A stretch of 64,000 bases of DNA. Source: Streptomyces sp. CB03234. GTDB lineage: Bacteria; Actinomycetota; Actinomycetes; Streptomycetales; Streptomycetaceae. Position 1 is the first letter of the stretch, and each line of letters starts with the position of its first letter. A program made the translations under genes and the position numbers. Shown here in pieces: positions 32,430 to 41,018 of the stretch. The notes beneath the pieces are model-generated. The model did no database searches and was not told the DNA's origin. It saw only the letters and a list, made by a program, of their open reading frames with translations. The stretch spans positions 186,001 through 250,000 of the forward strand of contig NZ_LIYH01000006.1 of assembly GCF_001905885.1 (NCBI RefSeq), written 5' to 3'.

Positions 32430-32896
32430 CGGGTCTCGCCTCCGCAGACCTTCATCGCCTTGTCGAACTTCTCCTTCTCCGGTCCGGCCGTCGGCATGGG
32501 CAGCGCCTGCTGCATCGAACCGTCGAACTTCGGATCGGGCATGTTGACGCCGTTTTCCCGCATGCAGCGCGCGTACTTCAGGGCCTTGTCCTTGTCGGCC
32601 TGGGTGATCTCGCCGGAGCCGGAAGAGCCGCTCTTACTACGGCACGCCTTGAAGGCCTTCTCCATCTGTTCCTTGCTCAGGTCGCCGCCGATGGTGATGC
32701 CCCGCTCGTCCTGCCCCGGCTCGGGCTCGGGCACGTCCAGGCCCTGTTCGCGCAGGCACTTGCGGTACTCCAGGGCCTGGTCGGCCTTCTTGCCCTCGCC
32801 GCTGACGTCCTCGCTCTTGGTCCCGCTCTCCGCGCCCGAGCAGGCGGCGGCGAGCAGGGCGAGGGCGGCGAGGGCTGTGCAGTGTCGGATTCTCAT
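32426..32896 (-). CDS. Small lipoprotein heading the ABC exporter operon
   Basis: 156 residues, ATG at 32896. Lipoprotein signal with lipobox LLAAAC, Cys near residue 20. The mature protein carries two similar units with YRKCLREQGLDVPEPE and YARCMRENGVNMPDP, each followed by a ...C.. helix (FKACRS, MKVCGG), so four Cys are regularly placed. The repeat suggests an internal duplication. Perhaps a sensor or accessory factor for the exporter; no known activity. Confidence 0.8.
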   Translation of the reverse strand: MRIRHCTALAALALLAAACSGAESGTKSEDVSGEGKKADQALEYRKCLREQGLDVPEPEPGQDERGITIGGDLSKEQMEKAFKACRSKSGSSGSGEITQADKDKALKYARCMRENGVNMPDPKFDGSMQQALPMPTAGPEKEKFDKAMKVCGGETR

Positions 32897-32986
32897 GGCT
32901 GTGGAGGGTGCCCGGGACGGGTGTTTCGCCGCTGCCAAGGGATCCGTTAACACCGCCGAAAGGTGCCTGTGGGTTACACAGGACGC

Positions 32987-33646
32987 ATGCGCGTACTGGT
33001 GGTGGAGGACGAGGAGTTCCTCGCGGAGATGATCGCGGAGGGCCTGCGCCGTGACGCGCTCGCCGTCGACGTCGCGTCGGACGGCCTGGAGGCCCTGCGG
33101 AAGCTGCGGTTCGGGGCGTACGACGTGCTGGTGCTGGACCGGGACCTGCCGGGGCTGCACGGGGACGACGTGTGCCGCCGGGTGGTGCGGCAGGGGCTGC
33201 TGACCCGGATCCTGATGCTGACCGCGTCGGGGACGGTACGGGACCGGGTGGAGGGACTGGGCCTGGGCGCCGACGACTACCTGACCAAGCCGTTCGCGTA
33301 CGACGAGCTCCTCGCGCGCGTGCTGGCGCTCGGGCGCCGGGCGCGGCCCGCGCTGCCGCCGGTCCTGGAGCGGGCCGGGATCGTGCTGGACACGGCACGG
33401 AGGCAGGCCAGCCGCGACGGGCGGCACCTGCACCTGTCGCGCAAGGAGTTCGCCGTACTGGAGGCGCTGCTGCGCGCGGAGGGCGCGGTCCTCAGCGGCG
33501 AGGACCTGATCGAGCAGGTGTGGGAGGAGCACACCAGCTACCGCACCAACGCGGTACGCGTCGCCCTGAGCAAGCTGCGGGCCAAGCTGGGGGAGCCGCC
33601 GGTGGTGGAGACGGTGCCGGGCGCGGGCTACCGGATCGCCTCGTGA
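32987..33646 (+). CDS. OmpR-type response regulator
   Basis: 219 residues, ATG at 32987 with AGGA just upstream. Receiver domain: acidic pocket E7-D8, phosphoacceptor D51 (LDRDLPG), conserved Thr/Ser region LMLTASG and Lys in DYLTKPF. Winged helix: HLHLSRKEFAVLEALLR, EEHTSYRTNAVRVALSKLRAKL, VPGAGYRI. Divergent from the ABC exporter operon and likely its regulator; coupled to the kinase gene by GTGA. Confidence 0.93.
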   Translation: MRVLVVEDEEFLAEMIAEGLRRDALAVDVASDGLEALRKLRFGAYDVLVLDRDLPGLHGDDVCRRVVRQGLLTRILMLTASGTVRDRVEGLGLGADDYLTKPFAYDELLARVLALGRRARPALPPVLERAGIVLDTARRQASRDGRHLHLSRKEFAVLEALLRAEGAVLSGEDLIEQVWEEHTSYRTNAVRVALSKLRAKLGEPPVVETVPGAGYRIAS

Positions 33647-34833
33647 CCCTGTTCCCCAGCAGTGAGCGCGCCCGCCTCACCGCGCTGTACGGCGGGCTTC
33701 TGGTGCTGGCGGGCGCGCTGCTGACGGGGGTGGTCTACCTGCTCGTACGGCAGGGTCTCCACACCTCGATCAGTACGGCGGTGACGACGGCCGTTCCGGC
33801 GTCGACGCTGGACCCCTCCGGGCCGCTGCCGACCCGTTCGGCCGTGCCGGCCAGCCCGATGCCCGTGCCGCCGGGGGCGGTGGCGCGCGGCTACGCCGTC
33901 ACGCGGCAGCTCAGCGACGCGGCCGAGGACGCCGCGCTGAGCCGCCTGCTGACCGTGTCGCTGCTGGTCCTCGCCCTGTACGCGGTGGTCTCGGTGGCCG
34001 TGGCGTGGTGGATGGCGGGGCGCGTGCTGCGGCCGGTCGCGGTGATCACAAAGACGGCACGGCGGCTGTCCGGCGAGAACCTCCACGAAAGGATCGGGCT
34101 GGCGGGCCCGCCGGGGGAGCTGAAGCGGCTGGCGGACACCTTCGACGGGATGCTGGAACGGATGGAGCAGCTCGTCGGCGCGCAGCAGCGGTTCGCGGCG
34201 AACGCGGCGCACGAGCTGCGTACGCCGGTGGCGGTGCAGCGGGCGGCGGCGGAGATCGGCCTGGCGGGGGAGCCGGACCGGGAGCGGGTGGCCCGGATCC
34301 GTACGAAGCTGATCGGCGTCGCGGACGACAGCGAGCGGATCATCGACGGGCTGTTGCTGCTGGCCGCCTCCGACCAGGGGCTGTCGGGCGACGTCGCGCC
34401 GGTCGCCGTCCACGAGGTCGCCCGGGCTGCCGTGGACGCCCTCGCGGGGGAGGCGGCCGAGCGGGGCGTGACGGTCTCGGTCCGTGCCGAGCCGCTGACG
34501 GTCGCCGGCGACGCGGTCCTGCTGGACCGGCTGGTGCACAATCTGGTCGCCAACGGGATCCGGCACAACCGGGCGGGCGGGCACGTGTCCCTGCGTACGG
34601 GGCCGGAGGGAATCGTGGTGTCCAACACGGGCCCGGTCGTCCCCGAGGACACGGTCCCCCTGCTCTTCGAGCCGTTCCGCCGCCTCACGGAACGCCGCCA
34701 CGCCCCAGGGGAGGGCGCGGGCCTCGGCCTGTCGATCGTCGCCTCCATCGCCCGCGCCCACGGCGCGTCGGCGACCGCCACGGCGAACCGGGCCCCGGAG
34801 GGCGGCCTGACGGTCCGGGTGGCCTTCCGCTAG
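33643..34833 (+). CDS. Sensor histidine kinase
   Basis: 396 residues, GTG at 33643. Two membrane helices (~13-36 and 102-124) flank a short, Pro/Ser/Thr-rich extracytoplasmic loop of ~65 residues. HAMP (MAGRVLRPVAVITKTARRL), H-box AAHELRTPVAV with His190, N-box HNLVANGIRHN, and G2 GAGLGLSIVASIARAHG. Its last codons lie in a 23-bp tandem duplication. Confidence 0.92.
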   Translation: MTLFPSSERARLTALYGGLLVLAGALLTGVVYLLVRQGLHTSISTAVTTAVPASTLDPSGPLPTRSAVPASPMPVPPGAVARGYAVTRQLSDAAEDAALSRLLTVSLLVLALYAVVSVAVAWWMAGRVLRPVAVITKTARRLSGENLHERIGLAGPPGELKRLADTFDGMLERMEQLVGAQQRFAANAAHELRTPVAVQRAAAEIGLAGEPDRERVARIRTKLIGVADDSERIIDGLLLLAASDQGLSGDVAPVAVHEVARAAVDALAGEAAERGVTVSVRAEPLTVAGDAVLLDRLVHNLVANGIRHNRAGGHVSLRTGPEGIVVSNTGPVVPEDTVPLLFEPFRRLTERRHAPGEGAGLGLSIVASIARAHGASATATANRAPEGGLTVRVAFR

Positions 34834-34864
34834 TGCCGGAAGTGGCCTTCCGCTAGTGCCGGAA
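34819..34864. repeat. Exact 23-bp tandem duplication spanning two convergent stop codons
   Basis: 34819-34841 and 34842-34864 are identical. The kinase ends at TAG 34831-34833 in copy 1 and the SIS gene (minus) ends at 34853-34855 in copy 2. Each copy holds CTAG, which reads as TAG on both strands. Confidence 0.93.
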
Positions 34865-35608
34865 GAAGATCCGGTCCGCGTACTCGTTCATCACGCGGCC
34901 GTTCCACTCGTGGCCGCCGTCGACGTTGCCGGAGCGCAGCAGGGGTGGTTCGATGCCGCGGGCGACCAGGGCCTCGGTGGCGGCCGCCATGACAGCCTGC
35001 ATCAGGGCGCTGGTGACGACCGTGGACGCCGGGGCGAACGGGGCCTCGACGCCCTCGTGGGTCAGCTCGGCGTCCCCGACGGCGATCTTGGAGTCCAGGA
35101 CGATGTCGCAGTGGTCCTTGAGGAAGGTGCCCGACACGTGCCGGGGCTTGGTCTCCTCCGCGTACGCCACCGACGTCACCCCGATGACCTTCAGGCCGAG
35201 CGCGCGGGCGTTCATCGCCATCTCGACGGGCAGGGCGTTGCGGCCGGAGAGCGAGACGATGATCAGTACGTCGCCGGCCGTGGCGGGCGAGGAGTCGAGG
35301 ACCGCGCCGGCCAGGCCGTCCACGCGCTCCAGGGCCGAGCCGAGGGTGGCCGGCATGACGTCGACCCCGACCACGCCGGGTACGGCCAGCAGGTTCACCA
35401 GCGCGAGGCCGCCGGCCCGGTAGACCACGTCCTGGGCGGCGAGGGACGAGTGGCCCGCGCCGAACGCGAAGAGGCGGCCGCCCTCGGCGACCGTGTCGGC
35501 GACGGCCGCGCCGGCGGCGGCGATGTTCGCCGCCTCTTCGTCCCGGACCCGCTGGAGCAGGCCGATCGCGGCGTCGAAGAACCGACCTGCCAGCTCGCTG
35601 TCGCCCAT
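34853..35608 (-). CDS. SIS-domain protein (UPF0309-type phosphosugar-binding)
   Basis: 251 residues, ATG at 35608 with AAGGGG upstream (the frame runs to 35644). The SIS fold begins VRDEEAANIAAAGAAVADTVAEGGRLF; phosphosugar loop residues are in FAFGAGHSSLAAQDVV and in VLIIVSLSGRNALPVEMAMNARALG. SIS proteins bind or isomerise amino-sugar phosphates. A DasR-like operator lies in the promoter, fitting a role in N-acetylglucosamine metabolism. Confidence 0.85.
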   Translation of the reverse strand: MGDSELAGRFFDAAIGLLQRVRDEEAANIAAAGAAVADTVAEGGRLFAFGAGHSSLAAQDVVYRAGGLALVNLLAVPGVVGVDVMPATLGSALERVDGLAGAVLDSSPATAGDVLIIVSLSGRNALPVEMAMNARALGLKVIGVTSVAYAEETKPRHVSGTFLKDHCDIVLDSKIAVGDAELTHEGVEAPFAPASTVVTSALMQAVMAAATEALVARGIEPPLLRSGNVDGGHEWNGRVMNEYADRIFFRH

Positions 35609-35642
35609 GGCGTCAAGGCCCCTTCTCTCCGTGTCGCGGATC

Positions 35643-35672
35643 ACGTTGCGGTCTGGACCATTGCTCTGTCAA
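35643..35672 (-). promoter_or_regulatory. Promoter of the SIS gene with a DasR-like (dre) site
   Basis: On the minus strand TTGACA (35672 down to 35667), 18 bases, CAACGT (35648 down to 35643). GGTCTGGACCA (35650-35660), within the spacer, differs at one base from the core of the dre consensus GGTCTAGACCA. Confidence 0.5.
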
Positions 35673-35762
35673 TACCGGCTTGTCCACAGGGCGGCACGGT
35701 TGTCGGCGCGATGCGCAAGAATTGAGTCAGGGCCAGCGCACGATTCTTTTCGAGGGGCACGT

Positions 35763-36455
35763 ATGTCCGGACTGATCGACACCACGGAGATGTATCTCCG
35801 CACCATCCTCGAGCTGGAAGAGGAAGGTGTGGTGCCCATGCGCGCCCGCATCGCCGAGCGGCTGGACCAGAGCGGGCCGACCGTCAGCCAGACGGTCGCG
35901 CGGATGGAGCGGGACGGTCTGGTGACCGTCGCGGGCGACCGGCACCTGGAGCTGACCGACGAGGGCCGCCGCCTGGCCACGCGCGTGATGCGCAAGCACC
36001 GGCTCGCCGAGTGCCTGCTCGTCGACGTGATCGGCCTGGAGTGGGAGCAGGTCCACGCCGAGGCGTGCCGCTGGGAGCACGTAATGAGTGAGGCGGTGGA
36101 GCGCCGCGTGCTGGAGCTGCTGCGCCACCCGACCGAGTCGCCGTACGGCAACCCGATCCCGGGCCTGGAGGAGCTGGGGGAGAAGGCGGAGACCGAGGCG
36201 TTCCTCGACGAGGGCATGGTGTCGCTGGCCGAGCTGGACGCGGGCCCGGAGGGCAAGACCGTCGTGGTGCGCCGCATCGGCGAGCCGATCCAGACGGACG
36301 CCCAGCTGATGTACACGCTGCGTCGCGCGGGCGTGCAGCCCGGCTCGGTGGTGAGCGTGACGGAGTCGGCCGGCGGTGTGCTCGTCGGCAGCAGCGGTGA
36401 GGCCGCGGAGCTGGGCGCCGACGTGGCGTCGCACGTCTTCGTCGCCAAGCGCTGA
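35763..36455 (+). CDS. dmdR1: DtxR-family iron-dependent regulator DmdR1
   Basis: 230 residues, ATG at 35763 with GAGGGG upstream. Sequence and numbering follow DtxR: HTH in residues ~26-50 (RARIAERLDQSGPTVSQTVARM), metal ligands M10, H79, C102, E105, H106 all present (MRKHRLAECLL, EACRWEHVM), and an SH3-like C-terminal domain. As a Fe(II)-activated repressor it would control siderophore and iron uptake genes; no iron box was noticed in this window. The opposite strand is open across the whole gene, as described for S. coelicolor adm. Confidence 0.95.
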   Translation: MSGLIDTTEMYLRTILELEEEGVVPMRARIAERLDQSGPTVSQTVARMERDGLVTVAGDRHLELTDEGRRLATRVMRKHRLAECLLVDVIGLEWEQVHAEACRWEHVMSEAVERRVLELLRHPTESPYGNPIPGLEELGEKAETEAFLDEGMVSLAELDAGPEGKTVVVRRIGEPIQTDAQLMYTLRRAGVQPGSVVSVTESAGGVLVGSSGEAAELGADVASHVFVAKR

Positions 36456-36460
36456 CCCGT

Positions 36461-36483
36461 CGTGCGGGGCGGCCCCCCGCACG
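36461..36483 (+). terminator. Terminator hairpin of dmdR1
   Basis: CGTGCGGGG-N5-CCCCGCACG, a perfect 9-bp stem beginning six bases after the stop codon. Confidence 0.8.
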
Positions 36484-36979
36484 GCACCGGAGCGTCGCCC
36501 GATGCCCTGCCCGGGCCCCCGGGTCGAGCGGCGCCCCGCAACACCGGTCGGCGGCGGATCCCACCGGCCTCCGTCACGGAACGCGCTTTCGACCGGAAGG
36601 GCAGCGCCCGGGCGCCTCGCGTGCCAGTCTTGGCTCAGGCATATGACCTGAGTCGGCGTGAGCCGAGGCTCCGCGACCGGGGAGGGAGCAGGTTGATGCG
36701 CCCGTCGCACGTACCCGTACATGTGGAGAGCCCCGGCGCCGATCGGCGCCGGGGCCTCACCTCCCCTGTGCTGACCCGGAGCCCCGAGCTCTCAGGGTCA
36801 TCCCCCTCGGACCGTTTTCCCCGAGCGGCCCGCCTCCCGATGAAGATCTCCCCTCGGCGGCGGCCGTCAATCCTTGAGCCGGGTCACTCGAACGAGCGGT
36901 GTTGCGCGCGAGACCCCCGTTTTCGAATGCAGGTTCGATAGCCTGGCCGCGCACGTGACAGAAGGGGGTGTCAGGACAC
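36484..36979 (+). other. Gene-free region with a possible short RNA
   Basis: Features seen: CTCAGG (36634-36639) / CCTGAG (36647-36652) inverted repeat enclosing CATATGA, a ribosome-site-like GGGAGGGAGCAGG before an ATG at 36696 (81-codon frame to 36941), and a strong hairpin at 36730-36755 inside that frame. A TAGCCT -10-like box (36939 region) probably starts the hydrolase mRNA. The 81-codon frame has no family features; I do not call it a gene. Confidence 0.45.
36730..36755 (+). terminator. 12-bp hairpin, terminator-like
   Basis: GCCCCGGCGCCG-AT-CGGCGCCGGGGC, perfect 12-bp stem with 2-base centre and no nearby gene end on this strand. It may end a short transcript that begins near 36650. 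Confidence 0.6.
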
Positions 36980-37849
36980 ATGGTGCGACGCATCGACCTG
37001 ACCGGAGCCGACGGCTTACGCCTCGCCGCCTGGGAGTTCGCCGACCCGCCCAAGGGCCGGACGCCCGGTGACGCCGACCCGGCTCCCGGGGTGCTCCTCC
37101 TCCACGGCCTGATGGGCCGCGCCTCGCACTGGACCACCACCGCCCGCTGGCTCGCCGAGCGGCACCGGGCCGTCGCGCTCGACCAGCGCGGGCACGGCCG
37201 CAGCGACAAGCCCGCCGACGGCCCCTTCACCCGCGAGGCGTACGTCGCCGACGCCGCCGCCGCGGTCGAACAGCTCGGGCTCGCCCCCGTCACCCTCATC
37301 GGCCACTCCATGGGCGCCCTGACCGCCTGGCAGCTCGCCGCCGAGCGCCCCGACCTCGTCCGGGCCCTGGTCATCTGCGACATGCGGGCCTCCGCCCTGG
37401 GCGTCGCGTCCCAGCGCGAGTGGGAGGACTGGTTCCGCTCCTGGCCGCTGCCGTTCGCCACGCTCGCCGACGTACGCAAGTGGTTCGGCGAGGACGACCC
37501 CTGGGTGGAGCGCCCCAACCCGGCGCGCGGCGAGTTCTTCGCCGAGGTCATGACCGAGGGCCCCGACGGCTGGCGACCCCTGTTCTCCCGCCGCCAGATG
37601 CTCACCTCCCGCGAGACCTGGGTCTACGACGCCCACTGGGACTCCCTCGCCCAGGTCCGCTGCCCGACTCTCGTCGTCCGCGGCCTCGACGGCGAACTGG
37701 GCCGCGCGGAGGCCCAGGAGATGGTCCGCGTCCTCCCCCACGGCCAGTACGCGGAAGTGCCCGACGCCGGCCACCTCGTCCACTACGACCAGCCCGACGG
37801 CTGGCGCACCGTCATCGCCCCGTTCCTCGACGGCGTCCTGACCTCCTGA
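36980..37849 (+). CDS. Alpha/beta hydrolase
   Basis: 289 residues, ATG at 36980 (GTG 12 bases upstream possible) with AGGA just before. The fold has the HGLMGRASHW oxyanion region, DQRGHGRSDKP, nucleophile elbow GHSMGA, and catalytic His in GHLVHYD. Preceded by a leader of ~40 bases. Substrate unknown; single-gene transcript. Confidence 0.9.
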   Translation: MVRRIDLTGADGLRLAAWEFADPPKGRTPGDADPAPGVLLLHGLMGRASHWTTTARWLAERHRAVALDQRGHGRSDKPADGPFTREAYVADAAAAVEQLGLAPVTLIGHSMGALTAWQLAAERPDLVRALVICDMRASALGVASQREWEDWFRSWPLPFATLADVRKWFGEDDPWVERPNPARGEFFAEVMTEGPDGWRPLFSRRQMLTSRETWVYDAHWDSLAQVRCPTLVVRGLDGELGRAEAQEMVRVLPHGQYAEVPDAGHLVHYDQPDGWRTVIAPFLDGVLTS

Positions 37850-37858
37850 CACCTCGCC

Positions 37859-39451
37859 TCAGCCCTTGCTGACCGCCGCCAGGATCTCCGGGAGGCGGGC
37901 CGCCGTGCGGGGCGCGGCGAGGCGCAGACCCGTCCACGTCAGCAGCGTGCCCCAGCCGGCGCCGAGGGCGAGGAGGAGCAGGCCGCCCGACATGCCCGTA
38001 CCCGTCACGTTCAGCCAGACCGTGAGGGCGATCAGCGGGGCGCACAGCAGCGCCGCCGTGACCATGCCGCCCAGGATGGAGATCCACGCCAGCCCCGCCT
38101 GCCCCGGTGCCACGTTCTTGAAGCCGCTGTCCTGCGGGATCGAGTACGGGAAGCGGGCCGACGCCACCGCGCCCGTCCCCAGCATCGCGCCCAGCACCCC
38201 GAACGACAGCCCCATCGCCTCCGGCAGCGTCCGCCAGTCGCCCAGCACCGCCGCCGTCAGAGCGGTCACCAGCGCCACGTACGGCAGGGTGATCAGCGCC
38301 AGTGCCAGCGCCCGCGCCCGGAGCTCCTCGTAGGCGTCCCGCGCCGACGAGATCGTCATCGCCACCATCCAGAAGGCGGAGGTGTCCTGACCGAACTGGT
38401 TGTACATCAGGATGCCGAGCATGCCCGCCGCGAAGCACGCGAAGTACACCGACCCTGTTCCCTGGAGGGCGTTGAACAGCGGCACGATCAGACCGATCGC
38501 CAGCGATGTGACCCACGCCGCCTTGGTCTTCGGGTCACGCGCCACATAGCGCAGACTCCGCAGCATCACCGTGCCCGCACGCCCCTCGAGGCGGTCGAAG
38601 AGCCCGGAGGACGCCGCCGACTCACGGCGCGACGGACGCGACGCCGCCGCCAGCGTCGAACCGTCCGGAGCCGTCATCAGCTTCACCAGGCCGCGCCGCC
38701 ACACGTACAGCAGCGCACCCAGGGCCGCCGCCGACAGCACCAGCCCGGCCACCGCCTCCCCGTACGCGCCCTCGCCCGCCGAGTCGACCGCGGCGAGCGC
38801 CGACGCGGGCGGAATCCACCGCACCACCTCCGCCGCCGGATCGAGCGCCGACAACCCACCCGCCCGACTCAGCCGCTGCGCACCGAAGTTGACGAACTGG
38901 ATGCCCACCGCGATCACCAGGCCGCTCAGCACCGCCAGGTCCCGCCCCTTGCGCGACGTCAGCAGCCGTACGTTCCCCGCCGCCACCGCCCGCGCCAGCG
39001 CCACGCACACCAGCAACACCAGCGGCACCGCCACCACCGCCACCGCCACCGCGAACGCCCCGCGCGCCAGCGCCACCGCCGACCCCACCGCCAGGCACAG
39101 CGTGAACAGCGGCCCGATACCCACCAGCGACGACACCAGCAACGCCCGCACCAGCGGCCCGGGCGACAGCGGCAGCATCACCAACCGCGTCGGATCCAGC
39201 GTCTCGTCGCCACTCGGGAAGAACAGCGGCATCACCGCCCACCCCAGCGCCAGCAGCCCCGCCAGCAACACCACGACCGTGCCCGCGTGCTCACTGCCCC
39301 GCAGCAGCACCAGCCCCAGCAACTGCCCCGCCGCGAACAACAGCGCCAGCACCGCCGACGTCACATACGCCGCCGTACGCCCCGCCGACTGCCGCAGCCC
39401 ATTGCGCAACAGCGACAACTTGAGCCGTACGAACACCCCCGTGAGCGTCAC
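37859..39451 (-). CDS. ABC transporter permease (large ABC-2-like)
   Basis: 530 residues from GTG at 39451 overlapping the ATPase stop (GTGA). About twelve hydrophobic helices: AAYVTSAVLALLFAAGQLLGLVLL, VVVLLAGLLALGWAVMPLFF, etc. A long loop around GLVKLMTAPDGSTLAAASRPSRR divides two halves. The frame runs further upstream but the coupled start fits. Exports an unknown substrate with the next gene. Confidence 0.87.
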   Translation of the reverse strand: MTLTGVFVRLKLSLLRNGLRQSAGRTAAYVTSAVLALLFAAGQLLGLVLLRGSEHAGTVVVLLAGLLALGWAVMPLFFPSGDETLDPTRLVMLPLSPGPLVRALLVSSLVGIGPLFTLCLAVGSAVALARGAFAVAVAVVAVPLVLLVCVALARAVAAGNVRLLTSRKGRDLAVLSGLVIAVGIQFVNFGAQRLSRAGGLSALDPAAEVVRWIPPASALAAVDSAGEGAYGEAVAGLVLSAAALGALLYVWRRGLVKLMTAPDGSTLAAASRPSRRESAASSGLFDRLEGRAGTVMLRSLRYVARDPKTKAAWVTSLAIGLIVPLFNALQGTGSVYFACFAAGMLGILMYNQFGQDTSAFWMVAMTISSARDAYEELRARALALALITLPYVALVTALTAAVLGDWRTLPEAMGLSFGVLGAMLGTGAVASARFPYSIPQDSGFKNVAPGQAGLAWISILGGMVTAALLCAPLIALTVWLNVTGTGMSGGLLLLALGAGWGTLLTWTGLRLAAPRTAARLPEILAAVSKG

Positions 39452-40239
39452 CGCGCACCGCCCAGCCAGTCCAGCGACTCGCCCGCGTCCCGCCCCCGCG
39501 CGCCCACCAGTTCCAGGAACGCCGCCTGCAACGACGGCGCCCCGCCCCGCACCTCCGCCAGCGTGCCCTGCGCCCGGATCCGGCCCTCCGCCATCACCGC
39601 GACCCAGTCGCACAGCGACTCCACCAGCTCCATCACATGACTGGAGAACACCACCGTCGCACCCGAGGCCGTGTACCGCTCCAGCACCCCGCGGATCGTC
39701 TGCGCCGACACCGGGTCCACGCCCTCGAACGGCTCGTCCAGGAACAGCACGTCCGGGTTGTGCAGCAGCGCCGCCGCCAGGCCGATCTTCTTGCGCATAC
39801 CGGTCGAGTAGTCCACGACCAGCTTGTTCTGCGCCCCCGCCAGGTCCAGTACGTCCAGCAACTGCGCGGCCCGCTTGTCCACCTCGTCCCCGGGCAGCCC
39901 CCGCAGCCGCCCGGTGTAGGCGAGGAGCTCCCGCCCCGACAGCCGCTCGAACAGGCGCAGCCCCTCCGGCAGGACCCCGATCCGGGCCTTCACCGCCGCC
40001 GGGTCGCGCCACACATCGTGCCCCGCCACCTCGACCCGCCCCTGGTCGGGCCGCAACAACCCCGTCACCATCGACAGCGTCGTCGTCTTGCCCGCCCCGT
40101 TCGGGCCCACCAACCCGATGAACCGGCCCGCCGGCAGCGTCAGATCGATCCCGGCCACGGCGATCTGCTCACCGAACCGCTTCCACAACCCCTCGACCCG
40201 CACAGCGGGCGCGACACCCTCCGCCACCTGGTCCGGCAT
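39448..40239 (-). CDS. ABC transporter ATPase
   Basis: 263 residues; ATG at 40239 chosen since GGGAGG is at -8 (GTG at 40245 is closer to it). Walker A VGPNGAGKTT, Q-loop region GVLPEGLRLFERLSG, signature YSTGMRKKIGLAAALL (a known variation of LSGGQ), Walker B VLFLDEPFEGVDP, H-loop VFSSHVMELVE. Together with 37859-39451 it makes a two-gene exporter. Confidence 0.92.
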   Translation of the reverse strand: MPDQVAEGVAPAVRVEGLWKRFGEQIAVAGIDLTLPAGRFIGLVGPNGAGKTTTLSMVTGLLRPDQGRVEVAGHDVWRDPAAVKARIGVLPEGLRLFERLSGRELLAYTGRLRGLPGDEVDKRAAQLLDVLDLAGAQNKLVVDYSTGMRKKIGLAAALLHNPDVLFLDEPFEGVDPVSAQTIRGVLERYTASGATVVFSSHVMELVESLCDWVAVMAEGRIRAQGTLAEVRGGAPSLQAAFLELVGARGRDAGESLDWLGGAR

Positions 40240-40340
40240 GGTCACTGCCTCCCGTAGTCCCCGTTCCCCGTGGATACGGGACCCAGCCTACGTACGCGCC
40301 GGTACGGAGGGAGAGGCCGGAAACCGGCAGTCAGGAGCGG

Positions 40341-41018
40341 TCAGGACTGCCGGGACCGGGCATCGGCGGCCTCCCGCGCGCACGCGTACGCCAGCGGGCT
40401 GATCAGCTCCTCGGCGTCCGGCAGCCACCGGTTCGCCGGCGTGGGACGGCGCGCCCACTGCACCGCCCCGTGCCCGCCCACCCGGGTCGGCGGCGCCGCC
40501 ACGTACTGGCCCTCGCCCCGCGCCACCAGGTCGATCCCGCTCGGCGACCAGCCCAGCTTGCGCACCAGGTCCGGCACCTTGGCCGCGGCACCCGGCAGGA
40601 CGAAGAACATCATCCGGCGGTCCGGGGTGCAGGTGACCGGGCCGAGCGTCAGGTCCATCCGCTCCATCCGCGCCAGTGCCAGGAACCCCGCCGACTCCGG
40701 GACGTCCAGCGCGTCGAAGGTGCGGCCCGTCGGCAGCAGGATCGACGCCCTCGGCTGCTTCCCCCACAGCCGGCGCGCCCCCACCGCGCTGCCCGTCGCC
40801 TGGGTCGCCCAGTCCGGCCGGGCCGGATGCGCCCCCGCCGCCGGACACGCGGCCTCGCCGCACGAGCACCGCTCCATGCCGTCGACCGCCTCCAGCCAGG
40901 TGCCGGGGAACACGTCCCAGTGCCGCTCTTCCGCATACCGCACGGCGCAGTCCAGCAGCTGCTCGCCTCGCTGCTTGGGGATCTGTGCGGCTTCCGTGAC
41001 TCCGATGGTCTCTTCCAC
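40341..41018 (-). CDS. Bifunctional primase/polymerase N-terminal-domain-like protein
   Basis: 225 residues from GTG at 41018 (GTG at 41042 also possible; neither has a strong ribosome site). QRGEQLLDCAVRYAEERHWDVFPGTW and CSCGEAACPAAGAHPARPDW are family hallmarks of small actinobacterial prim-pol-like proteins; the Cys motif could bind zinc. The expected catalytic acidic residues are not obvious, so it may be a non-catalytic relative. Length and position alone between an ABC exporter and an HTH regulator are ordinary. Confidence 0.78.
   Translation of the reverse strand: MEETIGVTEAAQIPKQRGEQLLDCAVRYAEERHWDVFPGTWLEAVDGMERCSCGEAACPAAGAHPARPDWATQATGSAVGARRLWGKQPRASILLPTGRTFDALDVPESAGFLALARMERMDLTLGPVTCTPDRRMMFFVLPGAAAKVPDLVRKLGWSPSGIDLVARGEGQYVAAPPTRVGGHGAVQWARRPTPANRWLPDAEELISPLAYACAREAADARSRQS

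Noticed and set aside
36696..36941. 81-codon small protein gene
   Set aside because: It has a fair ribosome site but contains a 12-bp terminator-like hairpin and Arg/Pro-rich composition without domain signs.
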